A DNA stretch of 64,000 bases from Parabacteroides goldsteinii (GTDB taxonomy: Bacteria > Bacteroidota > Bacteroidia > Bacteroidales > Tannerellaceae). The notes beneath the pieces are model-generated. The model was not told the DNA's origin. It saw only the letters and a program-made list of their open reading frames with translations, and did not search any database. The stretch's first letter is position 1. Each line of letters opens with the position of its first letter. A program made the position numbers and the translations under genes. Where the stretch lies: the NCBI RefSeq assembly GCF_015550595.1, contig NZ_JADNBB010000025.1:31692-95691 (forward strand), given 5' to 3'. Shown here piece after piece: positions 25,309-35,400 of the stretch.

Positions 25309-26793
25309 ATGGAAAAGAAACTTAAATCATGGCAAGGCTGGTTATTGTTTGCCGGAACAATGGTAGTCGTTTTTGTACTGGGCGTGCTGGCCGCTTCTAT
25401 CAATGAACGGAGGGCGGAGATCGCCAGTGTTATGAATAATAAGAAGGTAGAGATCACAGGGATCGAGTCGGTGAATGAAAAATTCCAGCCGAACTATCCG
25501 CGTGAATATGAAACATGGACACAGACGGTGGATACCAGCTTCCAGAGCAAGTATAACGGAAACCAGGCGGTCGATGTACTGGCTGCCCGCCCCGAAATGG
25601 TGATCTTATGGGCCGGATATGCTTTCTCCAAGGACTATTCTTCCCCCCGCGGACACATGCATGCTATCGATGATATGCGTCATACACTGCGTGTAGGTTC
25701 TCCGATGACACCCGACGAAGGTCCTCAGCCCGCAACTTGCTGGACTTGTAAGAGCCCGGACGTTCCCCGCATGATGCAGGCTGTCGGTGTGGATAATTTT
25801 TATAAGGCTAAATGGGCTTCTATGGGTAACGAGATCGTGAACCCGATCGGTTGTGCCGATTGCCATGAACCTACTACAATGAACCTGCAGATCAGCCGTC
25901 CGGCTTTGATCGAAGCTTTCCAGCGCCAGGGACGCGATATCACCAAAGCGACCCAACAGGAAATGCGCTCGTTGGTTTGTGCACAGTGCCATGTGGAATA
26001 TTATTTCAAGGGTGATGGCAAATATCTGACTTTCCCTTGGGATAAAGGTTTCACGGTGGAAGATATGGAAGCTTATTACGATGAAGAAGGTTTTGCAGAC
26101 TATACACATAAATTGAGCAAAGCGCCGATCCTGAAAGCGCAGCATCCTGATTATGAACTGGCCATGATGGGGATCCACGGACAGCGTGGCGTTTCCTGTG
26201 CCGATTGCCACATGCCGTACAAGAGCGAAGGCGGTGTGAAATACAGCGACCATCATATCATGAGCCCGCTTGCAATGATAGACCGAACTTGTCAGGTTTG
26301 CCACCGCGAAAGTGAAGAGACTTTACGTAACAACGTTTACGAACGCCAGAACAAGGCAAACGAAATGCGTAACCGTCTGGAAGCGGAACTGGCCAAAGCG
26401 CATATCGAAGCGAAGTTTGCCTGGGACAAGGGAGCTACGGAAGCACAAATGGCCCCTGTATTGCAGTTGATCCGCCAGGCTCAATGGCGTTGGGACTTCG
26501 GAGTGGCTTCCCACGGAGCTTCTTTCCATGCCCCGCAGGAAATACAACGTATCCTGGGCAATGGCCTGGATAGAACGATGCAGGCTCGTCTGGCAGTTTC
26601 CAAAGTATTGGCTAAATTAGGTTACACGGATGAAGTTCCAATGCCGGATATCTCGACAAAAGATAAAGCACAACAGTATATCGGTTTGGATATAGCTTCC
26701 GAACGTCAGGCAAAAGAAAAGTTCCTGAATACTGTCGTGCCCGAATGGATCAAAGAAGCAAAAGCAAACAAACGTTTAGCAGATAAGATCTGA
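25309..26793 (+). CDS. nrfA: Ammonia-forming cytochrome c nitrite reductase catalytic subunit
   Basis: The product is 494 residues with an N-terminal hydrophobic signal/anchor (about 10-30). The active-site haem has the lysine-ligated motif CWTCK at 144-148. Four CxxCH haems follow: CADCH 182-186, CAQCH 224-228, CADCH 297-301 and CQVCH 328-332. The catalytic region includes GHMHAIDD and QHPDYE. It reduces nitrite to ammonium with six electrons in the periplasm. No dedicated CXXCK lyase of the NrfEFG type is seen; the ResB/CcsA pair downstream may mature it. Confidence 0.97.
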   Translation: MEKKLKSWQGWLLFAGTMVVVFVLGVLAASINERRAEIASVMNNKKVEITGIESVNEKFQPNYPREYETWTQTVDTSFQSKYNGNQAVDVLAARPEMVILWAGYAFSKDYSSPRGHMHAIDDMRHTLRVGSPMTPDEGPQPATCWTCKSPDVPRMMQAVGVDNFYKAKWASMGNEIVNPIGCADCHEPTTMNLQISRPALIEAFQRQGRDITKATQQEMRSLVCAQCHVEYYFKGDGKYLTFPWDKGFTVEDMEAYYDEEGFADYTHKLSKAPILKAQHPDYELAMMGIHGQRGVSCADCHMPYKSEGGVKYSDHHIMSPLAMIDRTCQVCHRESEETLRNNVYERQNKANEMRNRLEAELAKAHIEAKFAWDKGATEAQMAPVLQLIRQAQWRWDFGVASHGASFHAPQEIQRILGNGLDRTMQARLAVSKVLAKLGYTDEVPMPDISTKDKAQQYIGLDIASERQAKEKFLNTVVPEWIKEAKANKRLADKI

Positions 26794-26795
26794 TT

Positions 26796-28067
26796 ATGTG
26801 GAAACAACCGTGGGGATATACCGAAGGGTGGGCTATTAGTATCGGCCTGTTTATTACCGGTGTCGTTTTGCAACTGACGACCGGGAAGGTGGATGCGACG
26901 CTTTTCCAGTATCCCCTCAATGCCTTAACAGGTGGAGTGTATTTGTTTTTCTTGATAATGGTTTATGTCGTGAGCCGTAAAGCCGTTGCCTTGCAATGGT
27001 TTTACAGCTTGACGGCGAGTATTACGTCTTTGACGGCCTGGATGGTTTTGGTTATCATCATGGGACTGACCCGGCAGATGGCTCCCTCCGCAACGGTTAC
27101 TCACGGAGGACTACTGTCAGGGTTGGGTTTCATGCAAATGACGGTTTCATGGCCTTTTATGTTACTGTTCTTTTATTTCCTGTCTGTATTGGGGCTGGTC
27201 ACGATCCGTAAGATCAGCCGTTTCTGCTGGAAAGATACGCCTTTTATATTGAATCATGCCGGCCTCTTCATCACGCTGTTGGCTGCTATTCTCGGTAACG
27301 GCGACCTGCAACGTCTCCGCATGACGGCTTCCCTCGATGGTCCCGAATGGCGAGCTACCGACGAAACCGGCGAAATGGTGGAACTTCCTCTGGCTATCGA
27401 ACTGAAGTCATTTACGATCGACGAATACCCTCCCAAACTATTAGCGATAGATAATACGACAGGTAAAGCCTTGCCGGAAAACAATCCGGAAAACGTATTG
27501 GTGGAAAATGCTCCCTTCTCCGGCTGTTTGCTCGATTGGGATATTGAAGTTTCCCATTCTCTACCGCTGGCAGCTTGTGTGCGTAGTATCGATACCTTAA
27601 ACTTTGTAGCTTTCCACTCCGAAGGTGCTACTACCGCTTTAATGGTAAAAGCCCGGAATAGAGTGGACGGAACGGAGAAAAGCGGGTGGGTCAGTTGTGG
27701 CAGTTTCATGTTCCCGTACGTTTCCCTGCCCTTAAGTGATTCTGTAAGCCTGGTGATGCCGGAACGCGAACCCAAACGTTTTGCTTCCGAAGTTACCGTT
27801 TACACCAAAAGCGGGGAACGGGCAGATGCACTTATCGAAGTGAACAAGCCGTTAAGTATGGAAGGATGGAAAATCTATCAGCTTAGTTATGACGAAACAA
27901 AAGGAAAATGGAGCCGTACCAGTATTTTTGAACTGGTTAGAGACCCGTGGCTTCCAGTCGTATATATCGGTATCCTGATGATGTTGCTTGGTTCTGTCTG
28001 TCTCTTTGTTTTAGCCCCTGGGAATAAACAGGGGAAAACGGCCGCTAACGATACAAAAACTGTGTGA
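26796..28067 (+). CDS. ResB-like cytochrome c biogenesis protein
   Basis: The product is 423 residues, starting 2 bp after the nrfA stop. Four membrane segments near the N-terminus and one at the C-terminus (about 390-410) enclose a large periplasmic domain. This layout matches ResB/Ccs1 of system II cytochrome c maturation, which with CcsA transports haem and keeps apocytochrome cysteines reduced. Overlap with the CcsA-like gene (4 bp) supports a complex. Confidence 0.85.
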   Translation: MWKQPWGYTEGWAISIGLFITGVVLQLTTGKVDATLFQYPLNALTGGVYLFFLIMVYVVSRKAVALQWFYSLTASITSLTAWMVLVIIMGLTRQMAPSATVTHGGLLSGLGFMQMTVSWPFMLLFFYFLSVLGLVTIRKISRFCWKDTPFILNHAGLFITLLAAILGNGDLQRLRMTASLDGPEWRATDETGEMVELPLAIELKSFTIDEYPPKLLAIDNTTGKALPENNPENVLVENAPFSGCLLDWDIEVSHSLPLAACVRSIDTLNFVAFHSEGATTALMVKARNRVDGTEKSGWVSCGSFMFPYVSLPLSDSVSLVMPEREPKRFASEVTVYTKSGERADALIEVNKPLSMEGWKIYQLSYDETKGKWSRTSIFELVRDPWLPVVYIGILMMLLGSVCLFVLAPGNKQGKTAANDTKTV

Positions 28068-28864
28068 TTATGGAATGGAGTCATTTTATATATTTCTCTT
28101 TGCCTGCCGTGGCTTGCTGGTCGATAGGGGCAGCTATGGCATATCGCCCGAATAAATCCGGGCTGGTGCTTCTATGGACAATCCTTGGACTGGCAATCTT
28201 TATGGCATTCATTGTCGGAATGTGGTTGTCGCTCGAACGTCCGCCGCTTCGTACGATGGGAGAGACTCGTTTATGGTATTCTTTCTTTCTGCCTGTGGCC
28301 GGGATCATAACGTATATACGTTGGCGGTATAAATGGATTTTATCGTTTAGTACGGTTTTGTCATTCGTCTTTATCTGTATCAATATCTTTAAACCGGAGA
28401 TACATAACAAGACGTTGATGCCTGCTTTGCAAAGTCCGTGGTTTGCCCCGCACGTTATTGTCTATATGTTTGCGTATGCGATGCTGGGGGCTGCGGCTGT
28501 CGTTGCCATTTATTTATTGGTTCGTTCAAGGAAGACTGCGATCGATCCGAACGTGATGAGCCTATGCGATAATCTGGTGTATGTAGGAACCGCTTTCCTT
28601 ACTATCGGAATGCTCTTCGGGGCGCTCTGGGCCAAAGAGGCTTGGGGACATTACTGGGGCTGGGACCCGAAAGAAACATGGGCTGCTGCTACGTGGCTGG
28701 GAAATCTATTATACATTCATTTTCGGCTTCATCGGCATACGCGATATAAGGCGGCTCTCGGATTATTGGTATTTGCATTTCTTCTCCTGCAGGTATGTTG
28801 GTTCGGTGTGAATTATCTGCCGTCGGCACAGGGAAACAGTGTGCATGTTTATAATATGGAATAA
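28064..28864 (+). CDS. ccsA: CcsA/ResC-type cytochrome c assembly protein
   Basis: The product is 266 residues with about eight membrane segments. The haem-handling WWD-type motif is present as WGHYWGWDPKETWAAATWL, and flanking histidines occur in HVIVYMFAYAMLG and in the C-terminal part. It attaches haem to apocytochromes together with the ResB-like protein. It overlaps the upstream gene by 4 bp. Confidence 0.92.
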   Translation: MIMEWSHFIYFSLPAVACWSIGAAMAYRPNKSGLVLLWTILGLAIFMAFIVGMWLSLERPPLRTMGETRLWYSFFLPVAGIITYIRWRYKWILSFSTVLSFVFICINIFKPEIHNKTLMPALQSPWFAPHVIVYMFAYAMLGAAAVVAIYLLVRSRKTAIDPNVMSLCDNLVYVGTAFLTIGMLFGALWAKEAWGHYWGWDPKETWAAATWLGNLLYIHFRLHRHTRYKAALGLLVFAFLLLQVCWFGVNYLPSAQGNSVHVYNME

Positions 28865-28915
28865 GAAGTGTATTGGTATAATATTGAACTTATAAAAACT
28901 TAAAACATAATCGAT

Positions 28916-30229
28916 ATGAAAAAACGGATGATTGTATTTTCCGGATTACTATTGTTAGGTTCGGTGTGGATGAAGGCTGATGAAAATGAAACAGCTAAAG
29001 ATAAGGAGAACACATTCTCCATGAGTGCACAGATACGTCCGCGGGCGGAATACAGGAATGGGGCATCCAATCCTCGTGAAGAAGGACAGACCCCAACAGG
29101 TTTCATCAGTAATCGTGCCCGTCTGTCTATGAACTATGAACGCGATCGTCTGTCTCTGGGTCTTTCTGCCCAACATGTCGGTGTATGGGGACAAGATCCG
29201 CAGATCGACAAGAATGGTCGTTTTATACTGAACGAAGCTTGGGCTCAACTTGATTTCGGTCATGGTATCTTCGCCAAACTTGGTCGTCAATCCCTGATTT
29301 ATGATGACGAACGTATCCTTGGCGGATTAGACTGGAATGTCGCTGGCCGTTATCATGATGCTCTAAAACTAGGGTATGAAAACTCTCAAAACAAACTACA
29401 TTTGATTTTAGCTTTTAATCAGAACAATGACAACAGGAATGCAGGTGGAACCTACTATAATCCGGGAGCCCAACCTTATAAAAACATGCAGACTTTATGG
29501 TATAAGCATGTTTGTAGTAAAGTTTTCAATGCTTCTTTTATGTTTATGAACCTGGGGTTGGAAGCGGGAGATCCGGAGACTCAAAAGTCTGACACTAAAT
29601 ATATGCAATTATTTGGAACAAACCTGTATTATGCTCCGGGCGACTGGACATTTGGAGGAACTTTCTATTATGAGTTCGGAAAGAACATGGCAAATCGCGA
29701 TGTATCCGCTTTCCTTTGGGCCTTGAATGCTGCTTATAAGATCAATTCACAATGGAGCATAGCTCTTGGTAGTGACTATTTGAGCGGTGCAAACAATACA
29801 GATGGTCCGGATGCCAAATATAAAGCTTTTGATCCATTATATGGAACGCATCATAAGTTTTATGGAGCAATGGATTATTATTATGCAACACCTTTCAAGA
29901 CAGGCTTTAATCCGGGGCTATGGGATAATCAGGTGAAACTAGCCTATAATGTTTCTTCAAAGGTTAATCTGTCATTAGCATATCATTACTTCTCTATCAC
30001 CAGTGACTTGGTGATAGATAACAAAGAATTGGATCGTGGTCTGGGTTCCGAAGTCGATCTTCAGGTAGACTGGCAGATCATGAAGGATGTCAAACTATCC
30101 GCCGGATATTCAACAATGTTCGGTACTTCTACTATGGAAATTGTAAAAGGAGGCAGTAAGGGCAGTTGGCAAGACTGGGGTTGGCTGTCGTTAAACATAA
30201 ACCCACGCATATTTATGGCGAAGTGGTGA
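28916..30229 (+). CDS. Outer-membrane beta-barrel protein (alginate-export/porin type)
   Basis: The product is 437 residues with a signal peptide (MKKRMIVFSGLLLLGSVWMKA). Amphipathic strands alternate throughout and the chain ends in an aromatic-rich strand. Segments such as LSMNYERDRLSLGLSAQHVG and ILNEAWAQLDFG..GLKLGRQ-type repeats resemble the Alginate_exp family. Adjacency to nrf genes suggests a porin used during nitrite respiration, which is inference. The following 62 bp hold the promoter and operator of a Crp/Fnr regulator. Confidence 0.75.
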   Translation: MKKRMIVFSGLLLLGSVWMKADENETAKDKENTFSMSAQIRPRAEYRNGASNPREEGQTPTGFISNRARLSMNYERDRLSLGLSAQHVGVWGQDPQIDKNGRFILNEAWAQLDFGHGIFAKLGRQSLIYDDERILGGLDWNVAGRYHDALKLGYENSQNKLHLILAFNQNNDNRNAGGTYYNPGAQPYKNMQTLWYKHVCSKVFNASFMFMNLGLEAGDPETQKSDTKYMQLFGTNLYYAPGDWTFGGTFYYEFGKNMANRDVSAFLWALNAAYKINSQWSIALGSDYLSGANNTDGPDAKYKAFDPLYGTHHKFYGAMDYYYATPFKTGFNPGLWDNQVKLAYNVSSKVNLSLAYHYFSITSDLVIDNKELDRGLGSEVDLQVDWQIMKDVKLSAGYSTMFGTSTMEIVKGGSKGSWQDWGWLSLNINPRIFMAKW

Positions 30230-30278
30230 TTTGTTTGTGTCGGAAATGTTCTTAACTTTGTATAAACATTTCCGACAC
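30230..30278 (+). promoter_or_regulatory. Promoter of the Crp/Fnr gene embedded in a 14-bp inverted repeat
   Basis: TTTG (30230-30233), a 19-bp spacer and TAACTTTG (30253-30260) make a perfect Bacteroidetes promoter. The inverted repeat GTGTCGGAAATGTT (30237-30250) / AACATTTCCGACAC (30265-30278) brackets the -7 box, so protein binding there would block the promoter. Autoregulation by the downstream regulator is inferred. The same repeat could also form an RNA hairpin ending the porin transcript. Confidence 0.6.
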
Positions 30279-30291
30279 TAAATCTATACTG

Positions 30292-30957
30292 ATGGACATA
30301 ACCGATATCTTTAAAATACCTCTGTTCAGGAATTTTACGCAGAAAATGCAAGAAGATTTTCTTGAAAACCTTGAGTATACGCTTGAAAACTATCCGAAAG
30401 GAAAAACTATTATCCATCAGGGATCTCCCTGTCAGGCTATACATGTATTGTTGGAAGGCAAATTGAACGTTGATGTTGTCGATGTTTCCGGGGTGGAAGT
30501 CCGGGTAGAAGTAATCCAGGCCCCACGAACCTTTGCCACGCCTCATGTCTTTTCCGAAAAGAATCTTTTTCCCGCTACATTTTCTGTTGAGGAAGACGTC
30601 GTACTGATGAAGATAGCCAAAGACTCTTTTTTTAAGATGATGCATTCAATGCCTCTATTGCTCCATAACTTCCTATGTGTAAGTACGAGTTGTAATAAAT
30701 GTACTATGACTCGTCTCCGTGTATTGTCTTTTCGTGGAATCCGTAGCCGCTATATTTATTATTTATTGGATCATTTGAAAGAGGGAGAAGATATAGTGGA
30801 TATGGAACACAATCAGGTACAGTTAGCTGAATATTTCGGTGTAACGCGGCCGGCTCTATCTAAAGAAATAGGCAAACTGGTCGATAGTAATTTTATCAGT
30901 ATTTCCCGTGGGAAAGTAAAAATATTGAATAAACAAGCCTTGATCAGTCTGCTTTAG
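30292..30957 (+). CDS. Crp/Fnr-family transcriptional regulator
   Basis: The product is 221 residues. An N-terminal cyclic-nucleotide-like beta-roll (about 15-120, with YPKGKTIIHQGSPCQAIHVLLEGKL) is followed by a dimerisation helix and a C-terminal winged helix with recognition helix EYFGVTRPALSKEIGKL. No Fnr-type cysteine cluster is evident, although CVSTSCNKC (about 127-135) contains three closely spaced cysteines that could bind a cofactor. Position after the nrf genes suggests a role in nitrite or nitric oxide response. Confidence 0.88.
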   Translation: MDITDIFKIPLFRNFTQKMQEDFLENLEYTLENYPKGKTIIHQGSPCQAIHVLLEGKLNVDVVDVSGVEVRVEVIQAPRTFATPHVFSEKNLFPATFSVEEDVVLMKIAKDSFFKMMHSMPLLLHNFLCVSTSCNKCTMTRLRVLSFRGIRSRYIYYLLDHLKEGEDIVDMEHNQVQLAEYFGVTRPALSKEIGKLVDSNFISISRGKVKILNKQALISLL

Positions 30958-31003
30958 ATTTCATATTATATATGTAGCCTTCTTGCAGAAACGAATAATA
31001 TTG

Positions 31004-31011
31004 TACATTTG
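31004..31011 (+). promoter_or_regulatory. -7 box for the NtrC-type regulator gene
   Basis: TACATTTG is a perfect TAnnTTTG. TTG at 30983-30985 gives an 18-bp spacer. The ATG follows at 31037. Confidence 0.55.
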
Positions 31012-31036
31012 CCGTTGTTTTCAGAAACCAAGCGAG

Positions 31037-32383
31037 ATGGGAAAAGTATTGATCATTGACGACGAGAAACAGATTTTAAATTTACTGTCACGTATTATTG
31101 AACTGGAGGGTTATGAAGTCCTTCAGGCTTCTTGTTGCAAAGCAGGATTAAAACAACTGGAGCAGTATAGTCCGGAAGTCGTATTGTGTGATGTTCGACT
31201 ACCCGATGGAAGTGGCGTGGAGTTGGTTACAGAATTGAAGAAGTCGCGCCCTCTTTCTGAAGTGATCTTATTGACTGCACACGGGAATATACCGGATGGT
31301 GTGCAAGCTATAAAGAACGGAGCCTTTGATTATATAACTAAAGGTGACGACAATAATAAAATTCTTCCATTGATCGCTAAGGCAACGGAAAAAGCAACGG
31401 CTGCCTATTGTTTGGCAAAAGTATCAAAATCTCCCGTAGGTCAACAGTATTCGTTTAATACAATTGTAGGAAAGTCTCCGGCTATTCAGGAAGCGATAGC
31501 ATTGGCTCGTAAAGTAGCTCAGACCGATGTTCCCGTTTTGCTGACGGGCGAAACCGGTACAGGTAAAGAAGTCTTTGCACAATCCATCCATCAGGCTAGC
31601 AGTCGTCAGGGGAAAGCATTTGTTGCAATTAACTGTTCGTCTTTCAGTCGTGATTTGCTGGAGAGCGAAATGTTCGGCCATAAAGCAGGAGCATTTACCG
31701 GTGCTATGAAGGATACGAAAGGGTTATTTGAAGAAGCGAACGACGGAACGATCTTTTTGGATGAAATAGGTGAAATGGCTTTTGATTTGCAGGCTAAATT
31801 ATTGCGTATACTCGAAACCGGTGAGTTTATAAAAATTGGAGATACACGTCCGGTCAAAGTAAATGTGCGTATAATAGCAGCCACAAACCGTGATCTGTCA
31901 AAGGAAATTGCCGAAGGACATTTTCGTGAAGATTTATTCTATCGTTTGTCAGTGTTTCAAATCCACCTGTCGCCGCTACGCGAACGCATTGAAGATATTC
32001 CGCTGCATATAAAATCTTTTGTAGATTCTCTATCTGTCAAGATGGGAAAGATTATTCAAATTGTTTCACCTGAATATATCAATATTCTGAAACAACATAG
32101 TTGGAAAGGAAACGTGCGAGAGCTCCGCAATGTTGTTGAACGCAGCCTGATCATAGCCGATGGCAATACACTCACTCCAGAGTCACTCCCGTTAAACTTG
32201 CAGCATCCTGAAATGGCGAATTCCGACACTTATTCCGGCTTCGACTTGAGTGGAGTTGAAAAAATGCATATCCAAAAGGTTTTAAAGCATACAAACGGCA
32301 ATAAAACCGAGACATCCCGTTTGCTGGGTATCGGCCTGACTACCTTGTATCGAAAGATAGAAGAATATAAATTGCAATTATAG
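31037..32383 (+). CDS. NtrC-family sigma-54-dependent response regulator
   Basis: The product is 448 residues from the ATG at 31037 (MGKVLIIDDEKQ). An upstream in-frame ATG at 30983 would begin inside the promoter. The receiver has D8/D9 and phospho-acceptor D52 (LCDVRLPDGSG). The AAA+ domain (about 140-370) has Walker A GETGTGKE, the sigma-54 contact loop GAFTGA and Walker B IFLDEIGE. A Fis-type helix-turn-helix ends the protein (NKTETSRLLGIGLTTLYRKI). No kinase gene adjoins it. The sigma-54 promoter of the kdp operon and the stand-alone kinase at 55877 make it a candidate kdp activator; nitrite control is the alternative. Confidence 0.93.
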   Translation: MGKVLIIDDEKQILNLLSRIIELEGYEVLQASCCKAGLKQLEQYSPEVVLCDVRLPDGSGVELVTELKKSRPLSEVILLTAHGNIPDGVQAIKNGAFDYITKGDDNNKILPLIAKATEKATAAYCLAKVSKSPVGQQYSFNTIVGKSPAIQEAIALARKVAQTDVPVLLTGETGTGKEVFAQSIHQASSRQGKAFVAINCSSFSRDLLESEMFGHKAGAFTGAMKDTKGLFEEANDGTIFLDEIGEMAFDLQAKLLRILETGEFIKIGDTRPVKVNVRIIAATNRDLSKEIAEGHFREDLFYRLSVFQIHLSPLRERIEDIPLHIKSFVDSLSVKMGKIIQIVSPEYINILKQHSWKGNVRELRNVVERSLIIADGNTLTPESLPLNLQHPEMANSDTYSGFDLSGVEKMHIQKVLKHTNGNKTETSRLLGIGLTTLYRKIEEYKLQL

Positions 32384-32439
32384 CAATATGCTTCAACTAC
32401 AGTTTATTGATTTGAACCATTTAATACCAGTATGATATC

Positions 32440-35400
32440 ATGAAAAGGCCTTGGGTTTCTAAACTTGTTTTTTATCTGTATTTTCTATGTGTGTTCACTC
32501 TTCACGCACAGAATAATATTCATTATTACTTTAAAACACTGGATATAAAAGATGGTCTTTCACAAAATACCGTGAATACCATTTTGCAGGATAAACAAGG
32601 TTTTATGTGGTTTGGAACCAAGGACGGATTAAACCGTTTCGATGGACTGTCTTTTCGTATTTTCAAAAAAGAAGAATCAGATTTAGGTAATAACTTTATA
32701 ACGGCTCTTCATGAAGATAAAGCGGGTAATATCTGGGTCGGTACTGATGCCGGTGTATTTATATATGATCCCATGTTAGAAACTTTTACCCGTTTTGATG
32801 TGGTTAGCAATACTGGAAGTGTGATTGAACGGGCTGTCACTATGATTGGAGAAGATGAGAATAATGATATATGGATATCCGTAGATTATCAGGGATTGTT
32901 CCACTATCACCTTCGGGATAAACAATTGACTAATTATTTAGATAGGGATGAACATGGAAATAAATTAGCCAATGTAACCCGCTTTTGGTTTAATGGAAAT
33001 ACTTGCTGGTTTAGTCTGTACGATGATAATCTATACTATACAGAAGATAACTTTAAGACCGAACCTATTTCTTTTAAAGATATTAATGGTCATGAACCAT
33101 TTAAAGATGATATAATAAATACCCGGATTATAGGCTCCCACAATTGTATGTATATTGGTTCTTCCAATGGATTAACAGAAGTCAATATGACAACGCGTAA
33201 AGTTCGTCGGTTGCTGGATTATTATGTTCGTGATATTCAGTTTAAATCAGACAAGGAACTATGGGTAGGGACAGAGTCCGGTTTATATATTTATGATCTG
33301 GGTAAAGAAAGCCATATTCATTTGATGCAGTCAAATGAATATGATCCCTATGCATTATCTGATAATGCGATTTACTCTTTGCATCGCGATAAAGAAGGAG
33401 GTATGTGGATAGGCTCTTATTTTGGAGGGGTGAATTATTATCCCCGGCAATGGACTTATTTTGAAAAGTTTTATCCCCGCGAAAATATAGAAAAGTTCGG
33501 ACGCCGTGTTCGTGAATTTTGTGAAAGTAATGATGGTACTTTATGGATCGGTACGGAGGATAAAGGGCTGTTTAATTTTGATCCCGCAACAGGAAAAATA
33601 GAACCATTCCAACATCCGTTGATTTATCATAATGTACATGGTTTGTGTCTGGACAATAATTATTTGTGGGTCGGTACTTTTTCCGGTGGCTTGATCCGTA
33701 TAGACTTATCAACCAAACAACTTAAACATTATCAGAAAGGCCTTGACGTTAATTCTCTGGATGCGAACAATATTTTTTCCATATACAAAACAACAACCGG
33801 AGATTTATGGATCGGTACTACATCTGGATTACTAAAATATAACCGTGCTACAGATGATTTTACGCGTATCCCGGAACTGACCAATATGTTTGTTTATAAC
33901 ATATTAGAAGACTTTAATGGTAATCTATGGTTAGCCACTTATTCAAATGGAGTTTTTCGCTATGATATCAATAGAAAAGAATGGAAGAACTTCGTTTATC
34001 AGTATAATGACTCAACTTCTTTACCGTATGATAAGGTTATCAGTATTTATGAAGATAGCCAGAAGCGTTTATGGTTTATGACTCAAGGGGCGGGCTTTTG
34101 TCGCTTCAATCCTCAAACAGAAGATTTTACCCGCTATGATATGTCAAAAGGCTTTCCTTGTAATATTATTTATAAGATGTTGGAAGATAACCAAGGAAAT
34201 TTCTGGTTGACAACAAACAACGGGTTGGTCTGTTTTAATCCGGATACGAATTATAAACGGGTGTATACTACGGCAAATGGGTTGCTTAGCAATCAGTTTA
34301 ATTATCAATCGGGCTATAAAGACAAGAGAGGGCATCTCTATTTTGGTAGTATAAACGGGTTTATAGCATTTGATCCGGCTACATTTGTTGAGAATAGATT
34401 TATTCCTCCTGTAGTCATTACGGATTTCTTTTTATTTAATAAACGACTTCCTGTTAACCGGGAACATTCTCCATTAGAAAAAAGTATCACTTGTTCGGAA
34501 GAAATAGAGTTGGATGCTGATCAAAATTCTTTTTCTTTTCATACAGCAGCTTTAAGTTATCAGGCTCCTGAAATGAATCAGCTGATTTATAAACTGGAAG
34601 GGTTTGATCAGGAATGGTATACTGTGGGACGAAATGCTTTGATTAATTATTCAAATTTGCCATATGGAACTTATTGGTTCCGTTTGAAAGGTTCAAATAG
34701 TGACGGTAAGTGGAATGAAATTGAGCGTACTTTGAAGATTCATATATGCCCTCCTTTTTATTTGTCTACCTGGGCCTATATATTGTATTTCTTATTGCTT
34801 ATCATTTCCATAGTTGGGGTTATTTATTATTTCAGGAAGAGAAACAGACAAAAGCATCAACAAGCGATGGAGAAGTTTGAGCGGGAAAAGGAACGTGAAT
34901 TATACACTGCTAAAATTGACTTTTTCACGAATGTGGCACACGAGATCCGAACTCCGCTGACATTGATAAAAAGCCCGCTTGAAAATGTACTGGTTTCTCA
35001 AAATATACCGGGGGAAATACGTGATGACCTTGAAATTATGGATCTGAATACTAACCGTTTGTTAGATCTTGTCAATCAGTTGCTTGATTTCAGAAAAACG
35101 GAGACTCAAAAATTTAAGTTGAATTTTGTTAATTGTGATATTGCAGGATCTTTACAACAAATATATACGCGTTTCACTCCTTTAGCTCGTCAAAAAGGAT
35201 TGGAGTTCACAATTGATTGTCCTGAGCAATTGTATGCCTCGGTAGATCGCGAAGGTCTGACGAAAATAGTAAGTAATTTGTTTTCAAATGCTATAAAATA
35301 TTCTGAGACTTATATTCATGTGAAGTTATTGCATAATACAATAGATGAAACCTTCGTATTGTCAGTTTGCAATGATGGCAATGTTATACCATTGGAAATG

